Below, in pieces: positions 1 to 8,464 of a stretch of DNA of 64,000 bases. Each line of letters opens with the position of its first letter. Positions within the stretch are counted from its first letter, which is position 1. The stretch is from Bradyrhizobium sp. MOS003. GTDB taxonomy: Bacteria; Pseudomonadota; Alphaproteobacteria; Rhizobiales; Xanthobacteraceae. The position numbers and the translations under genes are program-made. Below the pieces are notes generated by a model. The model was not told the DNA's origin. It saw only the letters and a program-made list of their open reading frames with translations, and did not search any database. The DNA lies in assembly GCF_003020125.1 (NCBI RefSeq), contig NZ_PYFW01000003.1:62001-126000 (forward strand). Reading direction: 5' to 3'.

Positions 1-1121
1 TCGGCATCTTCTCCGAGGTGGTGTCGACCTTCTCCGGCAAGGCGCTGTTCGGCTATCGCTCGATGGTGCTCGCGACCATGGCAATCTGCGTCATCTCCTT
101 CATGGTCTGGCTGCACCATTTCTTCACGATGGGGGCAGGACCGGACGTCAACGCCATCTTCGGTATCGCCAGCATGATCATCGCGATACCGACGGGCGTG
201 AAGATCTACAATTGGCTGTTCACGATGTATGGCGGCCGCATCCGGTTCGCGACGCCGATGCTGTGGTCGGTCGGCTTCATGGTCACCTTCATCGTCGGTG
301 GATTGACCGGCGTCCTGCTCGCGGTGCCGCCGGCCGACTTCATGCTCCACAACAGCATGTTCCTGGTGGCGCACTTCCACAATGTCATCATCGGCGGCGT
401 GCTGTTCGGCGCCTTCGCCGGCTTCGAATATTGGTTCCCCAAGGCGTTCGGCTTCCGCCTCGACGAACGCTGGGGCAAGCTGGCGTTCTGGTTCACCTTC
501 CTTGGTTTCTTCATCACCTTCGTCCCGCTCTACATCGCCGGCATGCTCGGCATGACCCGGCGTATGCAGCATTACGACGTCGCGGCGTGGCGGCCCTGGA
601 TGATCGTTGCAGCCATCGGCATGGCCGTGCTGACGATCGGGGTGATCTGCCAGATCGTGCAGATCGTGGTCAGCATCCGCAACCGCGAGGCGTTGCGCGA
701 CCGCACCGGCGATCCCTGGGACGGCCGCTCGCTGGAATGGGCAACCTCGTCGCCCCCGCCGGTGTTCAACTTCGCCTTCAATCCCGATGTGCGCGGCGAG
801 GACGCCTATTGGGACATGAAGGCCCGCGCCCAGCAGCAATCGCTCGAACGCGACAGGCCGGAATATCAGGACATCGAGATGCCCCGGAATTCCCCAACCG
901 GTTTCGTCTGCGCGTTCTTCGCGACCATCATGGGCTTTGCACTGATCTGGCACATCTGGTGGATGGTGATTCTGGGCGGCTTGGGCGCGTGGGCAACCTT
1001 CGTCGTGTTCGCCTGGCGCGACCACGACGAATACGTCATTCCGGCGGAGGAGGTCGCGGCGATCGACCGCGTCAATCTCGAGGAGCGGCGCGACCTCGTC
1101 AGCATGGCGGGGACAGTCTGA
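1..1121 (+). CDS. cyoB: Cytochrome o ubiquinol oxidase subunit I, 5'-truncated by the window
   Basis: This is the C-terminal 372 residues of the heme-copper catalytic subunit of a bo3-type quinol oxidase. It reduces oxygen with electrons from quinol and pumps protons in the inner membrane. The reading frame is open from base 3 (first full codon GGC), so the start lies outside the window. Visible hallmarks are the membrane segments around MLWSVGFMVTFIVGGLTGV, the HNSMFLVAHFHNVIIGG stretch that carries heme-ligand histidines, and the long hydrophilic C-terminal part containing FNFAFNPDV, which separates CyoB from cytochrome c oxidase subunit I. Its stop overlaps the ATG of cyoC (TGATG), so the two genes are translationally coupled. 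The homology is obvious; only the missing N-terminus is unseen. Confidence 0.96.
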   Translation, partial: GIFSEVVSTFSGKALFGYRSMVLATMAICVISFMVWLHHFFTMGAGPDVNAIFGIASMIIAIPTGVKIYNWLFTMYGGRIRFATPMLWSVGFMVTFIVGGLTGVLLAVPPADFMLHNSMFLVAHFHNVIIGGVLFGAFAGFEYWFPKAFGFRLDERWGKLAFWFTFLGFFITFVPLYIAGMLGMTRRMQHYDVAAWRPWMIVAAIGMAVLTIGVICQIVQIVVSIRNREALRDRTGDPWDGRSLEWATSSPPPVFNFAFNPDVRGEDAYWDMKARAQQQSLERDRPEYQDIEMPRNSPTGFVCAFFATIMGFALIWHIWWMVILGGLGAWATFVVFAWRDHDEYVIPAEEVAAIDRVNLEERRDLVSMAGTV

Positions 1122-1762
1122 TGGCGATGACCGCGACCGCAGGCCATGCCCACGCCGATCCCCATCACATCGGGGTCGTGATCGAGCATCCCGGACCCGC
1201 TTCGAAGCGGATCGTGACCGCCTACGGCTTCTGGATCTTCCTGCTCTCCGACATTGTGATGTTCTCCTGCTTCTTCGCGGCCTATGCGGTGCTGTCTGGT
1301 CAGACTGCCGGCGGCCCGAAGGGCTCGGAGATATTCGAGCAGAGGAACGTCGCGATCGAGACGGTCTGCCTGCTGTTGTCGAGCTTCACCTGCGGCATGG
1401 CGAGTATCGCCGCCGACGTCCGCAATCGGTTCTGGTTCTATCTCGGCATGACCGTGACCTGCGTGCTCGGGCTGATCTTCCTCGTCATCGAGTTCCGCGA
1501 ATTCGCCGACCTCGTCGCGCGGGGCTATGGTCCCTCGCGCAGCGCTTTCCTGACCGCGTTCTTCTCGCTGGTCGGCTGCCACGGCCTGCATGTTTCGGCC
1601 GGCGTGCTGTGGCTGCTCACCATGATGGCCCAGGTGTTCGCGAAGGGCTTTCGCGCCGACGTGCTGCGCCGGATAATGTGCTTCGCGCTGTTCTGGCACG
1701 CGCTCGACATCGTCTGGGTCGGGGTGTTCTCCGTCGTCTATTTGCTTGGGAGCGCCGCATGA
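1121..1762 (+). CDS. cyoC: Cytochrome o ubiquinol oxidase subunit III
   Basis: A 213-residue membrane subunit of the quinol oxidase, the counterpart of subunit III of heme-copper oxidases. Five hydrophobic segments follow a short hydrophilic N-terminus rich in histidine (GHAHADPHH). The family signature is visible in YGFWIFLLSDIVMFSCFFAAY near the start and FWHALDIVWVGVFSVVYL at the end. I chose the ATG at 1121 because it overlaps the cyoB stop; an in-frame ATG at 1127 is an alternative two codons later. The 3' end overlaps the cyoD start by four bases (ATGA), so cyoBCD is one operon. Length is normal for the family. Confidence 0.95.
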   Translation: MAMTATAGHAHADPHHIGVVIEHPGPASKRIVTAYGFWIFLLSDIVMFSCFFAAYAVLSGQTAGGPKGSEIFEQRNVAIETVCLLLSSFTCGMASIAADVRNRFWFYLGMTVTCVLGLIFLVIEFREFADLVARGYGPSRSAFLTAFFSLVGCHGLHVSAGVLWLLTMMAQVFAKGFRADVLRRIMCFALFWHALDIVWVGVFSVVYLLGSAA

Positions 1763-2145
1763 GCGATCAGAGCCACGCGCCGACCGACCATGACCTCGCG
1801 CCGGGCGAGGAAGAGCAACACAGCGTCGGCACCCGGATCCTCGGCTACGTCGTCGGGCTCGCGCTCGCGCTGCTGCTGACGGCGACGTCGTTCTTCATCG
1901 CCGGCACCGATCTGGTCTGGCAGCCCTCGATTCCCGTGGCGTTGATCGTACTGGCGATCGCGCAGATGGGGGTGCATCTGGTGTTCTTCCTGCACATCAC
2001 GACCGGCCCCGACAACACCAACAACGTGCTGGCGCTGGCGTTCGGACTGCTGGTGGTCTTCCTGGTGGTGGGCGGCACGGTCTGGATCATGGCACATCTG
2101 AACGCGAACATGCCGCCGATGGACCAGATCATGCGGATGCAGTGA
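1759..2145 (+). CDS. cyoD: Cytochrome o ubiquinol oxidase subunit IV
   Basis: A 128-residue small membrane subunit of the quinol oxidase with three predicted transmembrane helices (ILGYVVGLALALLLTATSFF, IPVALIVLAIAQMGVHLVFFLH and LALAFGLLVVFLVVGGTVWIM). It helps assemble the CuB site in subunit I. The motif MGVHLVFFLHI and the C-terminal MAHLN are typical of CyoD. The ATG overlaps the cyoC stop. No heme O synthase gene (cyoE) follows, so that function must be encoded elsewhere. It is the last gene of the operon, and a hairpin lies just downstream. Confidence 0.94.
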   Translation: MSDQSHAPTDHDLAPGEEEQHSVGTRILGYVVGLALALLLTATSFFIAGTDLVWQPSIPVALIVLAIAQMGVHLVFFLHITTGPDNTNNVLALAFGLLVVFLVVGGTVWIMAHLNANMPPMDQIMRMQ

Positions 2146-2153
2146 CGGAGCCG

Positions 2154-2189
2154 CACAAAAAAGAAGAGCCGCTTGTGATGACAAGCGGC
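2154..2189. terminator. Hairpin between cyoD and the minus-strand nuclease gene
   Basis: A perfect 9-bp stem (GCCGCTTGT at 2168-2176 with ACAAGCGGC at 2181-2189) has loop GATG. On the left it is flanked by an A-rich tract (2155-2166) that reads as a U tract on the minus strand. It is therefore a good rho-independent terminator for the minus-strand gene and may also end cyoBCD transcription, although on the plus strand no U tract follows. Confidence 0.65.
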
Positions 2190-2365
2190 CCAAGTCTAGG
2201 GAGGAAACGCCCAAGCAAGGCAATCGGGCCGGAGCCGGATTGCTGCCAAGGAAACGCTCGCGCAAGCGCTTGCGTCCGCATAGAAATGCAGCAAATCCCG
2301 ATGAAGTTCAATTCCGGATCAATACGGACCCGGACTACCACTCCCAGGTGCGTGAACGACTTTGC

Positions 2366-3154
2366 TCACTTCGGCCGGCGGCAATTGTAGGCCTTGCGGA
2401 AGCCGGCCGCCTGGGCATCATCCTCCGAGCAGAACCAGCGGTCCGGCCTGGTGGTCGCCGGGTAGCTCGGGCAGCCCCGCAAATGATAGATGCCGATATT
2501 GCCGGTGACGCGGGCGCGCACCGCGAGCTTGCCTTTGATGCTGCAACTCGGCGGCATCGTCAGGTCCTCCGGGAACAGCACGGCACGAATTTCCTTGTCG
2601 CGGTCCGTGCGGCAGGCGGCGCCGAGCAGCGCACCGTCCTTCTTGCCGGCGCGGAAGTCTTGCGGTGCAACAAAGCAACCCTTCCAGATTCCGGCCGAGG
2701 CCGTCTTGGCTTCGCCCGCCGCAGGCTTGACGTTCGCCTTGATCGGCTCGCGGGCGATGGCGAAGCCGAGCTTGACCAGTTGCTCGTTCAAGGTCGCCTT
2801 GTCGCCCTCGGCCGTGCAGATCGCCCGGTGCCGCTTGCCAAAACTTTTCTCCGGCCCGACATCGTCACAACGCACGGAGCGCTTGTTGATCAGCTTCGCG
2901 AGCTGGTCGCGGGCCTCGATACCGCAGGTCCAGGGATCGGCGTGATCGTCGATGCAGACCTGGTCCAGCTCGGGCGCGTCGACGCCGTCGAGCCGATAGG
3001 TGACGTCGCCAAGCTGGAGGGAGTTGCCGTCCCGGACTGTCGCGGCGGCGGTCAGCGCGGACGCCGGCTCGGAAGACGCCAGGGATCCGGACAAGGCGAA
3101 AAACAAAATGAGCGCAAAAGCGCGGGCGGCGGCAAAGACATTTCGGAAGGGCAT
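2366..3154 (-). CDS. Exported thermonuclease-family (SNase-like) protein
   Basis: A 262-residue protein with a clear N-terminal signal peptide (about residues 1-33, hydrophobic core [15 protein letters not shown]), so it should act in the periplasm or outside the cell. Residues 38-60 ([10 protein letters not shown]...[10 protein letters not shown]) match the staphylococcal nuclease core, and [13 protein letters not shown] matches the later strand with the third active-site arginine. By alignment in my head the Arg-35, Asp-40 and Glu-43 equivalents are present, but the calcium ligand Asp-21 is Asn (DGN instead of DGD). Catalysis may therefore be altered or lost. The last 70 residues hold a small extra domain with the motif [20 protein letters not shown]. 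It is monocistronic and divergent from the GMC oxidoreductase gene. Confidence 0.85.
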   Translation of the reverse strand: MPFRNVFAAARAFALILFFALSGSLASSEPASALTAAATVRDGNSLQLGDVTYRLDGVDAPELDQVCIDDHADPWTCGIEARDQLAKLINKRSVRCDDVGPEKSFGKRHRAICTAEGDKATLNEQLVKLGFAIAREPIKANVKPAAGEAKTASAGIWKGCFVAPQDFRAGKKDGALLGAACRTDRDKEIRAVLFPEDLTMPPSCSIKGKLAVRARVTGNIGIYHLRGCPSYPATTRPDRWFCSEDDAQAAGFRKAYNCRRPK

Positions 3155-3355
3155 ACGATCTCACTATCGATTGCTCGTGCACCTCGTTCCTAGCATCCGG
3201 ATGTGGCGATACCAATGGTCTGCGCCCTGCGAAGTGCGACATTCCGGCCCCGCGGCTTTACTCCGCGCCCGCTATGACCCTATCGTTCGCAGGCCTCGCC
3301 GATCGTGCAGGGCGAATCGCCCGGGAAGCGGCGAGGGCGGGAGGAAAAGATTGCG

Positions 3356-4954
3356 ATGAAAGACCCCGTGGACGTCCTGATCATCGGCGCCGGCGCTTCG
3401 GGCGCGGCGGTGGCGTGGTCGCTGGCCGAGACCAAGATGCACATTCTCTGCCTGGAGCAGGGCGGCTGGATGAACCCGGCGGAATATCCCAGCGCGGGCC
3501 GCGACTGGGAGGCCAAGTTCTACGGCGAATGGTCGTCGAGCCCGAACGTGCGCGGCCGACCCGAGGACTACCCTGTTAACGACGACAATTCGCCGATCAA
3601 GGTCGTGAACTACAATGCGGTCGGCGGCTCCACGGTGATGTACACCGCGCACTGGCCGCGGCTGCATCCCTCCGATTTCAAGGTGAAGACGCTCGACGGC
3701 GTCGCCGACGACTGGCCGATCGACTACGACGCGCTGACCCCGTTCTTCGAAGAGAACGACCGGATCATGGGCACGTCCGGCTTGTCGGGCGATCCGCTCT
3801 CGCCGTTGACGCATCCGCCGATGCCGCAACAGCCGATGGGATTGTCCGGTGCCATCATCGGCAAGGCCATGAACAAGCTCGGCTGGCACTGGTGGCCGTC
3901 GGACACAACGGTCGCGACGATGGACTATGAGGGCCGCGCCCGCTGCATCAATCTCGGCCATTGCACGCCGGCCTGCGCGCAAGGCGCAAAGTCCTCCACC
4001 GACATTACCTATTGGCCGCAGGCGATCCGCGCCGGCGTCGAGCTGCGCACGCATTGCCGGGTGCGCGAGATCACCACCGACGAGAACGGCATGGCCTCGG
4101 GCGTGGTCTATTACGACAAGGACGGCGTCGAGCAGTTCCAGCCCGCACACGTCGTCATCATCGCCTGCAACGGTGTCGGCACGCCAAGGCTGCTGCTGAA
4201 CTCGGCGTCGTCGCGCTTTCCGAACGGGCTTGCCAATTCGTCCGGCCTCGTCGGCAAGAACCTGATGTTCCACCCCTATGCGCAGATCTACGGCTACGTG
4301 AAGGAGCCGACCGACTCCAATCGCGCGCCGCCGACCTGCCTGTGGAGCAAGCAGTGGTACGACACGGACCTGGCGCGCGGCTTCGTGCGCGGCTTCGGCG
4401 TGCAGTTCGTGCGCGGGGCAGGGCCGGTGTTCGAGGCCGTCGTCAGCGAGCAGAAGGACATCCTGCCGTGGGGCGAAGATCATCATCGTGTCTTCCGCAA
4501 GCTCAACGGCCACCGGTTGGGCTTCTCCGCGATCTGCGAGGACCTGCCGGAGGAGCACAACCGGGTCACGCTTGACCCCGGGCTGAAGGACAGCCACGGC
4601 ATACCCGCGCCAAAGATCAGCTACACGATCAGCGAGAATAGCCAGAAGATGATGGACTATGCGCTGGCGCGCGGCCGCGAAATTCTGGAGACCGCCGGCG
4701 CGACCGACATTTGCGTCAACTCGCCGATCCCGTGGGGCGGCTGGCACCTGCTCGGCACCGCGCGGATGGGCACCGACCCCGAACGCTCCGTGGTCAACGA
4801 ATGGGGCCGCACGCACGACGTGAAGAACCTCTTCATCGTCGACGGCAGCATCTTCGTCACCTCGGGCGGCGTGAACCCGACCTCCACCATCCAGGCCCTC
4901 GCGCTCTACATCGCCGACCAGATGAAGCAGCGCCTCGCCAATTTGTTCGATTGA
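3356..4954 (+). CDS. GMC-family FAD oxidoreductase (gluconate/sugar dehydrogenase-like large subunit)
   Basis: A 532-residue flavoprotein. The dinucleotide-binding motif GAGASG lies at residues 11-16, and the C-terminal active-site segments GGWHLLGTARMG and SGGVNPTSTIQALA supply the His-Asn pair of glucose-methanol-choline oxidoreductases. The ATG at 3356 is preceded by a strong ribosome site (GGGAGGAAAAG), so I prefer it to an upstream in-frame start at 3305. The next gene, 7 bases away, encodes a small subunit-3-like protein, the arrangement of gluconate 2-dehydrogenase and related membrane sugar dehydrogenases. No signal peptide and no cytochrome c subunit gene are present, so electron acceptor and cellular location are uncertain. 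The substrate cannot be read from the sequence. Confidence 0.88.
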   Translation: MKDPVDVLIIGAGASGAAVAWSLAETKMHILCLEQGGWMNPAEYPSAGRDWEAKFYGEWSSSPNVRGRPEDYPVNDDNSPIKVVNYNAVGGSTVMYTAHWPRLHPSDFKVKTLDGVADDWPIDYDALTPFFEENDRIMGTSGLSGDPLSPLTHPPMPQQPMGLSGAIIGKAMNKLGWHWWPSDTTVATMDYEGRARCINLGHCTPACAQGAKSSTDITYWPQAIRAGVELRTHCRVREITTDENGMASGVVYYDKDGVEQFQPAHVVIIACNGVGTPRLLLNSASSRFPNGLANSSGLVGKNLMFHPYAQIYGYVKEPTDSNRAPPTCLWSKQWYDTDLARGFVRGFGVQFVRGAGPVFEAVVSEQKDILPWGEDHHRVFRKLNGHRLGFSAICEDLPEEHNRVTLDPGLKDSHGIPAPKISYTISENSQKMMDYALARGREILETAGATDICVNSPIPWGGWHLLGTARMGTDPERSVVNEWGRTHDVKNLFIVDGSIFVTSGGVNPTSTIQALALYIADQMKQRLANLFD

Positions 4955-4961
4955 GGCCGTC

Positions 4962-5411
4962 ATGTCCGCAGACAATCAACTGACGCGCACGCAGCGCGGC
5001 GACCTCCGCATCATCGCTGCGATGATCGTTCCCGCCAGCGATGAGTACAAAGTGCCCGGCGCCGACGATGCCGCGATCCAGGCCGACATGCTGGCAACGC
5101 TCGGGCGCGACACCAAATTGGTGGCGGCGGCGCTGGATCATCTGGCCCGGTTGGCAGGAGCGCCGCTCGCCGAACTGGATGCCGCGAGACGCGAAGCGGT
5201 GGCGCAGGAGTTTCGCAAGAGCGGCGGTGCTGCTGCGGCCACGCTCGCCCGTGTCGTGCTGCAATGCTACTACCGCGACGACCGCGTGCTGCGCTCGCTG
5301 GGGATCGAGCTGCGCCCGCCGTTCCCCAAGGGGCATGTGCTGCCGGACGGCGACTGGTCGCTGCTCGATCCGGTCAAGGCGAGGGGCGGCTCGATGAGGC
5401 AGATCCCCTAG
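4962..5411 (+). CDS. Gluconate 2-dehydrogenase subunit 3-like protein
   Basis: A 149-residue, mostly helical protein resembling the small subunit that partners GMC-type dehydrogenases. Recognisable elements are the N-terminal LTRTQRGDLRIIAAMIVPAS and the later VVLQCYYRDDRVLRSLGIELRPPFPKGHVL. In the family this subunit usually carries a Tat signal that exports the whole complex; here no twin-arginine motif or hydrophobic stretch is present at the N-terminus. It starts 7 bases after the large subunit and is surely co-transcribed and co-folded with it. Family assignment rests on motif resemblance and context. Confidence 0.72.
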   Translation: MSADNQLTRTQRGDLRIIAAMIVPASDEYKVPGADDAAIQADMLATLGRDTKLVAAALDHLARLAGAPLAELDAARREAVAQEFRKSGGAAAATLARVVLQCYYRDDRVLRSLGIELRPPFPKGHVLPDGDWSLLDPVKARGGSMRQIP

Positions 5412-5503
5412 CCATCCGGGCAGTCCAGCCCTGCGCTCCGGGCGGGCACCTTGCGCGGCAGTGAGCCGGCCACCATCTGTGTGAGCCTTCAAGGACTCTT
5501 GTC

Positions 5504-6523
5504 ATGCTGGATTTCACTTCAGATATCGTCGATGACGCCTCGTCATCGCGAACGACAGCACCTGCGCCGGCCGATGACCGGGCTCTGCTGGACGCCTATT
5601 CCAATGCCGTGATCGATGTGACCGACCGCGTCGGTCCCGCGGTCGAGCGGGTCGAGACCGGGCCGAAGGTGCCTGATAGACGCGAGCGCGGCGGGCTCGG
5701 CTCGGGCATCGTGATCTCGCCCGATGGCCTCGTCCTCACCAACAGCCACGTCGTAGGCACTTCGAAGGAGATCCGGCTGCGCGACGTCGAGGGCCATGTC
5801 GGGGATGCGCAGGTGCTCGGCGTCGACCCTGATACGGATCTGGCGCTGCTGCGGGCAAACGGCGCGCGCCATTTGCCTTATGCCGCGCTCGGCAATTCCA
5901 AGACCTTGCGCCGCGGCCAGCTCGTGATCGCCATCGGCAATCCGCTCGGCTTCGAATCCACCGTGACCGCCGGCGTGGTCTCGGCGCTCGGCCGCTCGAT
6001 CCGCTCGGTCAGCGGACGCACCATCGAGGATGTGATCCAGACCGATGCCGCGCTCAACCCCGGCAATTCCGGCGGTCCGCTGCTGTCGTCGAATGCCGAG
6101 GTGATCGGCATCAACACTGCCATCATCAACGGCGCGCAGGGCATCTGCTTCGCGGTCGCCAGCAACACCGCGCAATTCGTGCTGTCGGAGATCATCCGTC
6201 ACGGCTATGTCCGCCGCGCCTATATCGGCGTCGCCGGGCAGACCGCGCCGGTTCCACGGCGGCACGCGGTGCTGGCCGGCATCGAAAACAAGATGGGCGC
6301 GCTGCTCGCGCAGATCGAGCCGGATGGTCCGGCGGCGAAGGCGGGCCTATTGCCCGGCGACGTCGTGATCAAGCTCGACGGGGTCGACATCAATGGCGTG
6401 GACGATCTGATCCGCGTGCTCGATCGCGACCGCATCGGCCGGCGGCTCGCCATGGACGTGCTGCGGCTCGGCCGCCTGCGGGCGATCGACATCGATCCGA
6501 TCGAGCGCAAGCCGGCCCGCTAG
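5504..6523 (+). CDS. Trypsin-like serine protease with PDZ domain (HtrA/DegP family)
   Basis: A 339-residue S1C peptidase. The catalytic triad is readable as His-82 (TNSHVV), Asp-112 (DTDLALL) and Ser-189 (NPGNSGGPL), and one PDZ domain fills roughly residues 240-335 (IEPDGPAAKAGLLPGDVVIKLDG). Typical DegP-type proteins have a signal peptide or membrane anchor. This one begins with an acidic, serine-rich stretch (MLDFTSDIVDDASSS) and has neither, so it is probably cytoplasmic unless the start is misjudged. It has one PDZ domain rather than the two of DegP. It lies 92 bases after the dehydrogenase pair and may be its own unit. Confidence 0.9.
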   Translation: MLDFTSDIVDDASSSRTTAPAPADDRALLDAYSNAVIDVTDRVGPAVERVETGPKVPDRRERGGLGSGIVISPDGLVLTNSHVVGTSKEIRLRDVEGHVGDAQVLGVDPDTDLALLRANGARHLPYAALGNSKTLRRGQLVIAIGNPLGFESTVTAGVVSALGRSIRSVSGRTIEDVIQTDAALNPGNSGGPLLSSNAEVIGINTAIINGAQGICFAVASNTAQFVLSEIIRHGYVRRAYIGVAGQTAPVPRRHAVLAGIENKMGALLAQIEPDGPAAKAGLLPGDVVIKLDGVDINGVDDLIRVLDRDRIGRRLAMDVLRLGRLRAIDIDPIERKPAR

Positions 6524-6582
6524 CGCCGGAGGGGCGGGGCGAGGTATGACGGTGTCATGCCTTGCCTTCGGAAGCCCGCCGG

Positions 6583-8313
6583 ATGATGCCGGCACACGAG
6601 ACCTACGACGTCATTGTCATCGGCGCCGGTGCCGGCGGCATGACGGCCGCGGCCGTGGCCGCTGCGCAGGGCCTTCGCGTGCTGGTGATCGAGAAGACCG
6701 CGTTCGTCGGCGGCACCACTGCCTGGTCTGGCGGGATGGTCTGGATTCCCGCGAATGCCAAGATGAAGGAGGCGGGGCTCTCCGACAGCGTCGCGGATGC
6801 TGTCCAATATCTGTCGGGCACGGTGCCCGAGCCCGACAATGCCGGCCTGCGCGCCGCCTTCCTCGCGCGCGGGCCCGAGGCGATCGCCTGGCTCGAAGCC
6901 AATACGGAGGTTCGCCTCCAGCCGGTGAAGACCTGTCCGGATTGTTATCCGGAGCGGCTGGGCGCAACGGCTGGCGGCCGTGTGCTGGAGGCGGTCGGTT
7001 TCGATGGCAGGCGGCTGGGCAAGGCCTTTGCGCGATTGCGGCCACCGCTGCCGGAGTTCACGCTGTTCGGCGGGATGATGGTCGATCCTCTCGACGTTGC
7101 GCATTTGCGCAGCGTTGGAAAATCGCTGCGTTCGACCTTGCGCGCGGCACGGCTTGTCTCTCGATATGCGCTGCAGCGGCTGCGCTGCCCACGGGGAACG
7201 TCCCTGTATCTCGGCAACGCACTTGCCGCGCGGCTCTATGCTTCGCTGCTGGCGCGACGGGTTGAAGTTTTCTTCGACGCCGACGTCGAAGACCTCTCGA
7301 TGCAGGGCGATCGCGTCGGCGGCGTGGTCATCCGCCATGGCTCGCGCGACCGGCCGATCGCAGCGCGCCGCGGCGTGGTGCTGGCGACCGGCGGCTTCTC
7401 GCACGACGATGTGTTGCGCAAGCGGTTCTTCCCGGCGGCGGCTGGATTTGTCTCGGCGGCCAATCGATCCAGTACCGGCGATGGCCTTCGCCTCGCGGCG
7501 ACGACAGGTGCCGCGCTCAACACCGACGCGACCAGCCCGGCCTGTTGGGTGCCGGCTTCGCTGTTCCGCCGCGCCGACGGCAGCCGCGGCGTGTTCCCGC
7601 ACATGGCCGATTGCGCCAAGCCTGGCGTGATCGCGATCGACGCAACGGGCCGACGTTTCGTCAACGAGGCGGCGTCCCACCACGAATTCGTGCTGGCGAT
7701 GCTGCGCGAGAGCAATGGTAAGCAGGAGCGGCCGTTCCATCTGATCTGCGACCGCCGGTTCCTGTGGGCTTACGGCCTCGGCCGCATCAAGCCGTTCACG
7801 CGGCGTTATCGCCGCTATGTGGCGAGCGGCGGGTTGATCGAGGCGCCCGATATCGCGCAGTTGGCGGCGAAGATCGGCACCAAGTCCTCTGTGCTGACGG
7901 CGACTCTGGCGAGCTACAACGAAGGCGCGAAGGAGGGCCGCGATGGTGAATTCGGCCGCGGCAGCACGGTCTATCAGCGGCACCTCGGCGATATCGGGCA
8001 CAAGCCCAACCCTTGCCTTGCGCCGATCCTCCGCGCGCCCTTCTTCGCCACTCGCATCTACCCGGCCGATCTCGGCACGGCGATCGGCGTGAAGGTGGAC
8101 GCGCAGGCCCGCGTGCTGCGCGAAGACGGCACGCCGATCGCAGGTCTCTACGCCTGCGGCAACGACATGGGCGCGATCATGAACGGCAATTATCCGGCGC
8201 CGGGGATCATGCTCGGGCCGGCGCTGGTTTTCGGGTACATCGCGGCAAGGCATCTGGCGGAGGGAGCGGTGACAGCGGTGGGTGCTGCGATGGAATCTGT
8301 CCGATTGTCGTAA
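6583..8313 (+). CDS. FAD-dependent oxidoreductase, fumarate reductase/3-ketosteroid dehydrogenase family
   Basis: A 576-residue flavoprotein. The N-terminal FAD motif GAGAGG (about residues 14-19) is followed by EKTAFVGGTTAWSGGMVWIPAN, typical of flavoprotein subunits related to 3-ketosteroid delta-1-dehydrogenase and flavocytochrome c fumarate reductase. The C-terminal part GLYACGNDMGAIMNGNYPAPGIMLGPALVFGYIAARH closes the FAD site. I chose the ATG at 6583; an in-frame TTG at 6562 would add seven residues, and neither has a strong ribosome site. Oxidation of a steroid-like or other cyclic ketone is possible, but no neighbouring catabolic genes confirm it. Confidence 0.85.
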   Translation: MMPAHETYDVIVIGAGAGGMTAAAVAAAQGLRVLVIEKTAFVGGTTAWSGGMVWIPANAKMKEAGLSDSVADAVQYLSGTVPEPDNAGLRAAFLARGPEAIAWLEANTEVRLQPVKTCPDCYPERLGATAGGRVLEAVGFDGRRLGKAFARLRPPLPEFTLFGGMMVDPLDVAHLRSVGKSLRSTLRAARLVSRYALQRLRCPRGTSLYLGNALAARLYASLLARRVEVFFDADVEDLSMQGDRVGGVVIRHGSRDRPIAARRGVVLATGGFSHDDVLRKRFFPAAAGFVSAANRSSTGDGLRLAATTGAALNTDATSPACWVPASLFRRADGSRGVFPHMADCAKPGVIAIDATGRRFVNEAASHHEFVLAMLRESNGKQERPFHLICDRRFLWAYGLGRIKPFTRRYRRYVASGGLIEAPDIAQLAAKIGTKSSVLTATLASYNEGAKEGRDGEFGRGSTVYQRHLGDIGHKPNPCLAPILRAPFFATRIYPADLGTAIGVKVDAQARVLREDGTPIAGLYACGNDMGAIMNGNYPAPGIMLGPALVFGYIAARHLAEGAVTAVGAAMESVRLS

Positions 8314-8325
8314 CTGCTATATCCG

Positions 8326-8441
8326 CGTCATTGCGAGCGTAGCGACTTGTCCGCCGAAGCCTTCGAAGGCGGAAGCAATCCTAGAAACCCTCCACGGGGG
8401 CAGTCTGGATTGCTTCGTCGCAAGAGCTCCTCGCAATGACG
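8326..8441. repeat. Palindromic intergenic repeat, 116 bp
   Basis: The element is bounded by perfect 12-bp inverted ends: CGTCATTGCGAG at 8326-8337 and CTCGCAATGACG at 8430-8441. Inside, GGAAGCAATCC and GGATTGCTTCGTCG form a second pair of inverted segments. Elements starting CGTCATTGCGAG are abundant between genes in Bradyrhizobium and Rhodopseudomonas, as I recall. It sits between two convergent genes and can fold into a long hairpin, so it may also limit read-through. Confidence 0.8.
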
Positions 8442-8464
8442 TGGAGGGGCGCGGGCTCTTACCG

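Noticed and set aside
3272..4975. Minus-strand open frame (567 codons) opposite the GMC oxidoreductase
   Set aside because: Low-complexity Arg/Val/Asp composition and no start signal; the plus-strand protein has unmistakable FAD and active-site motifs.
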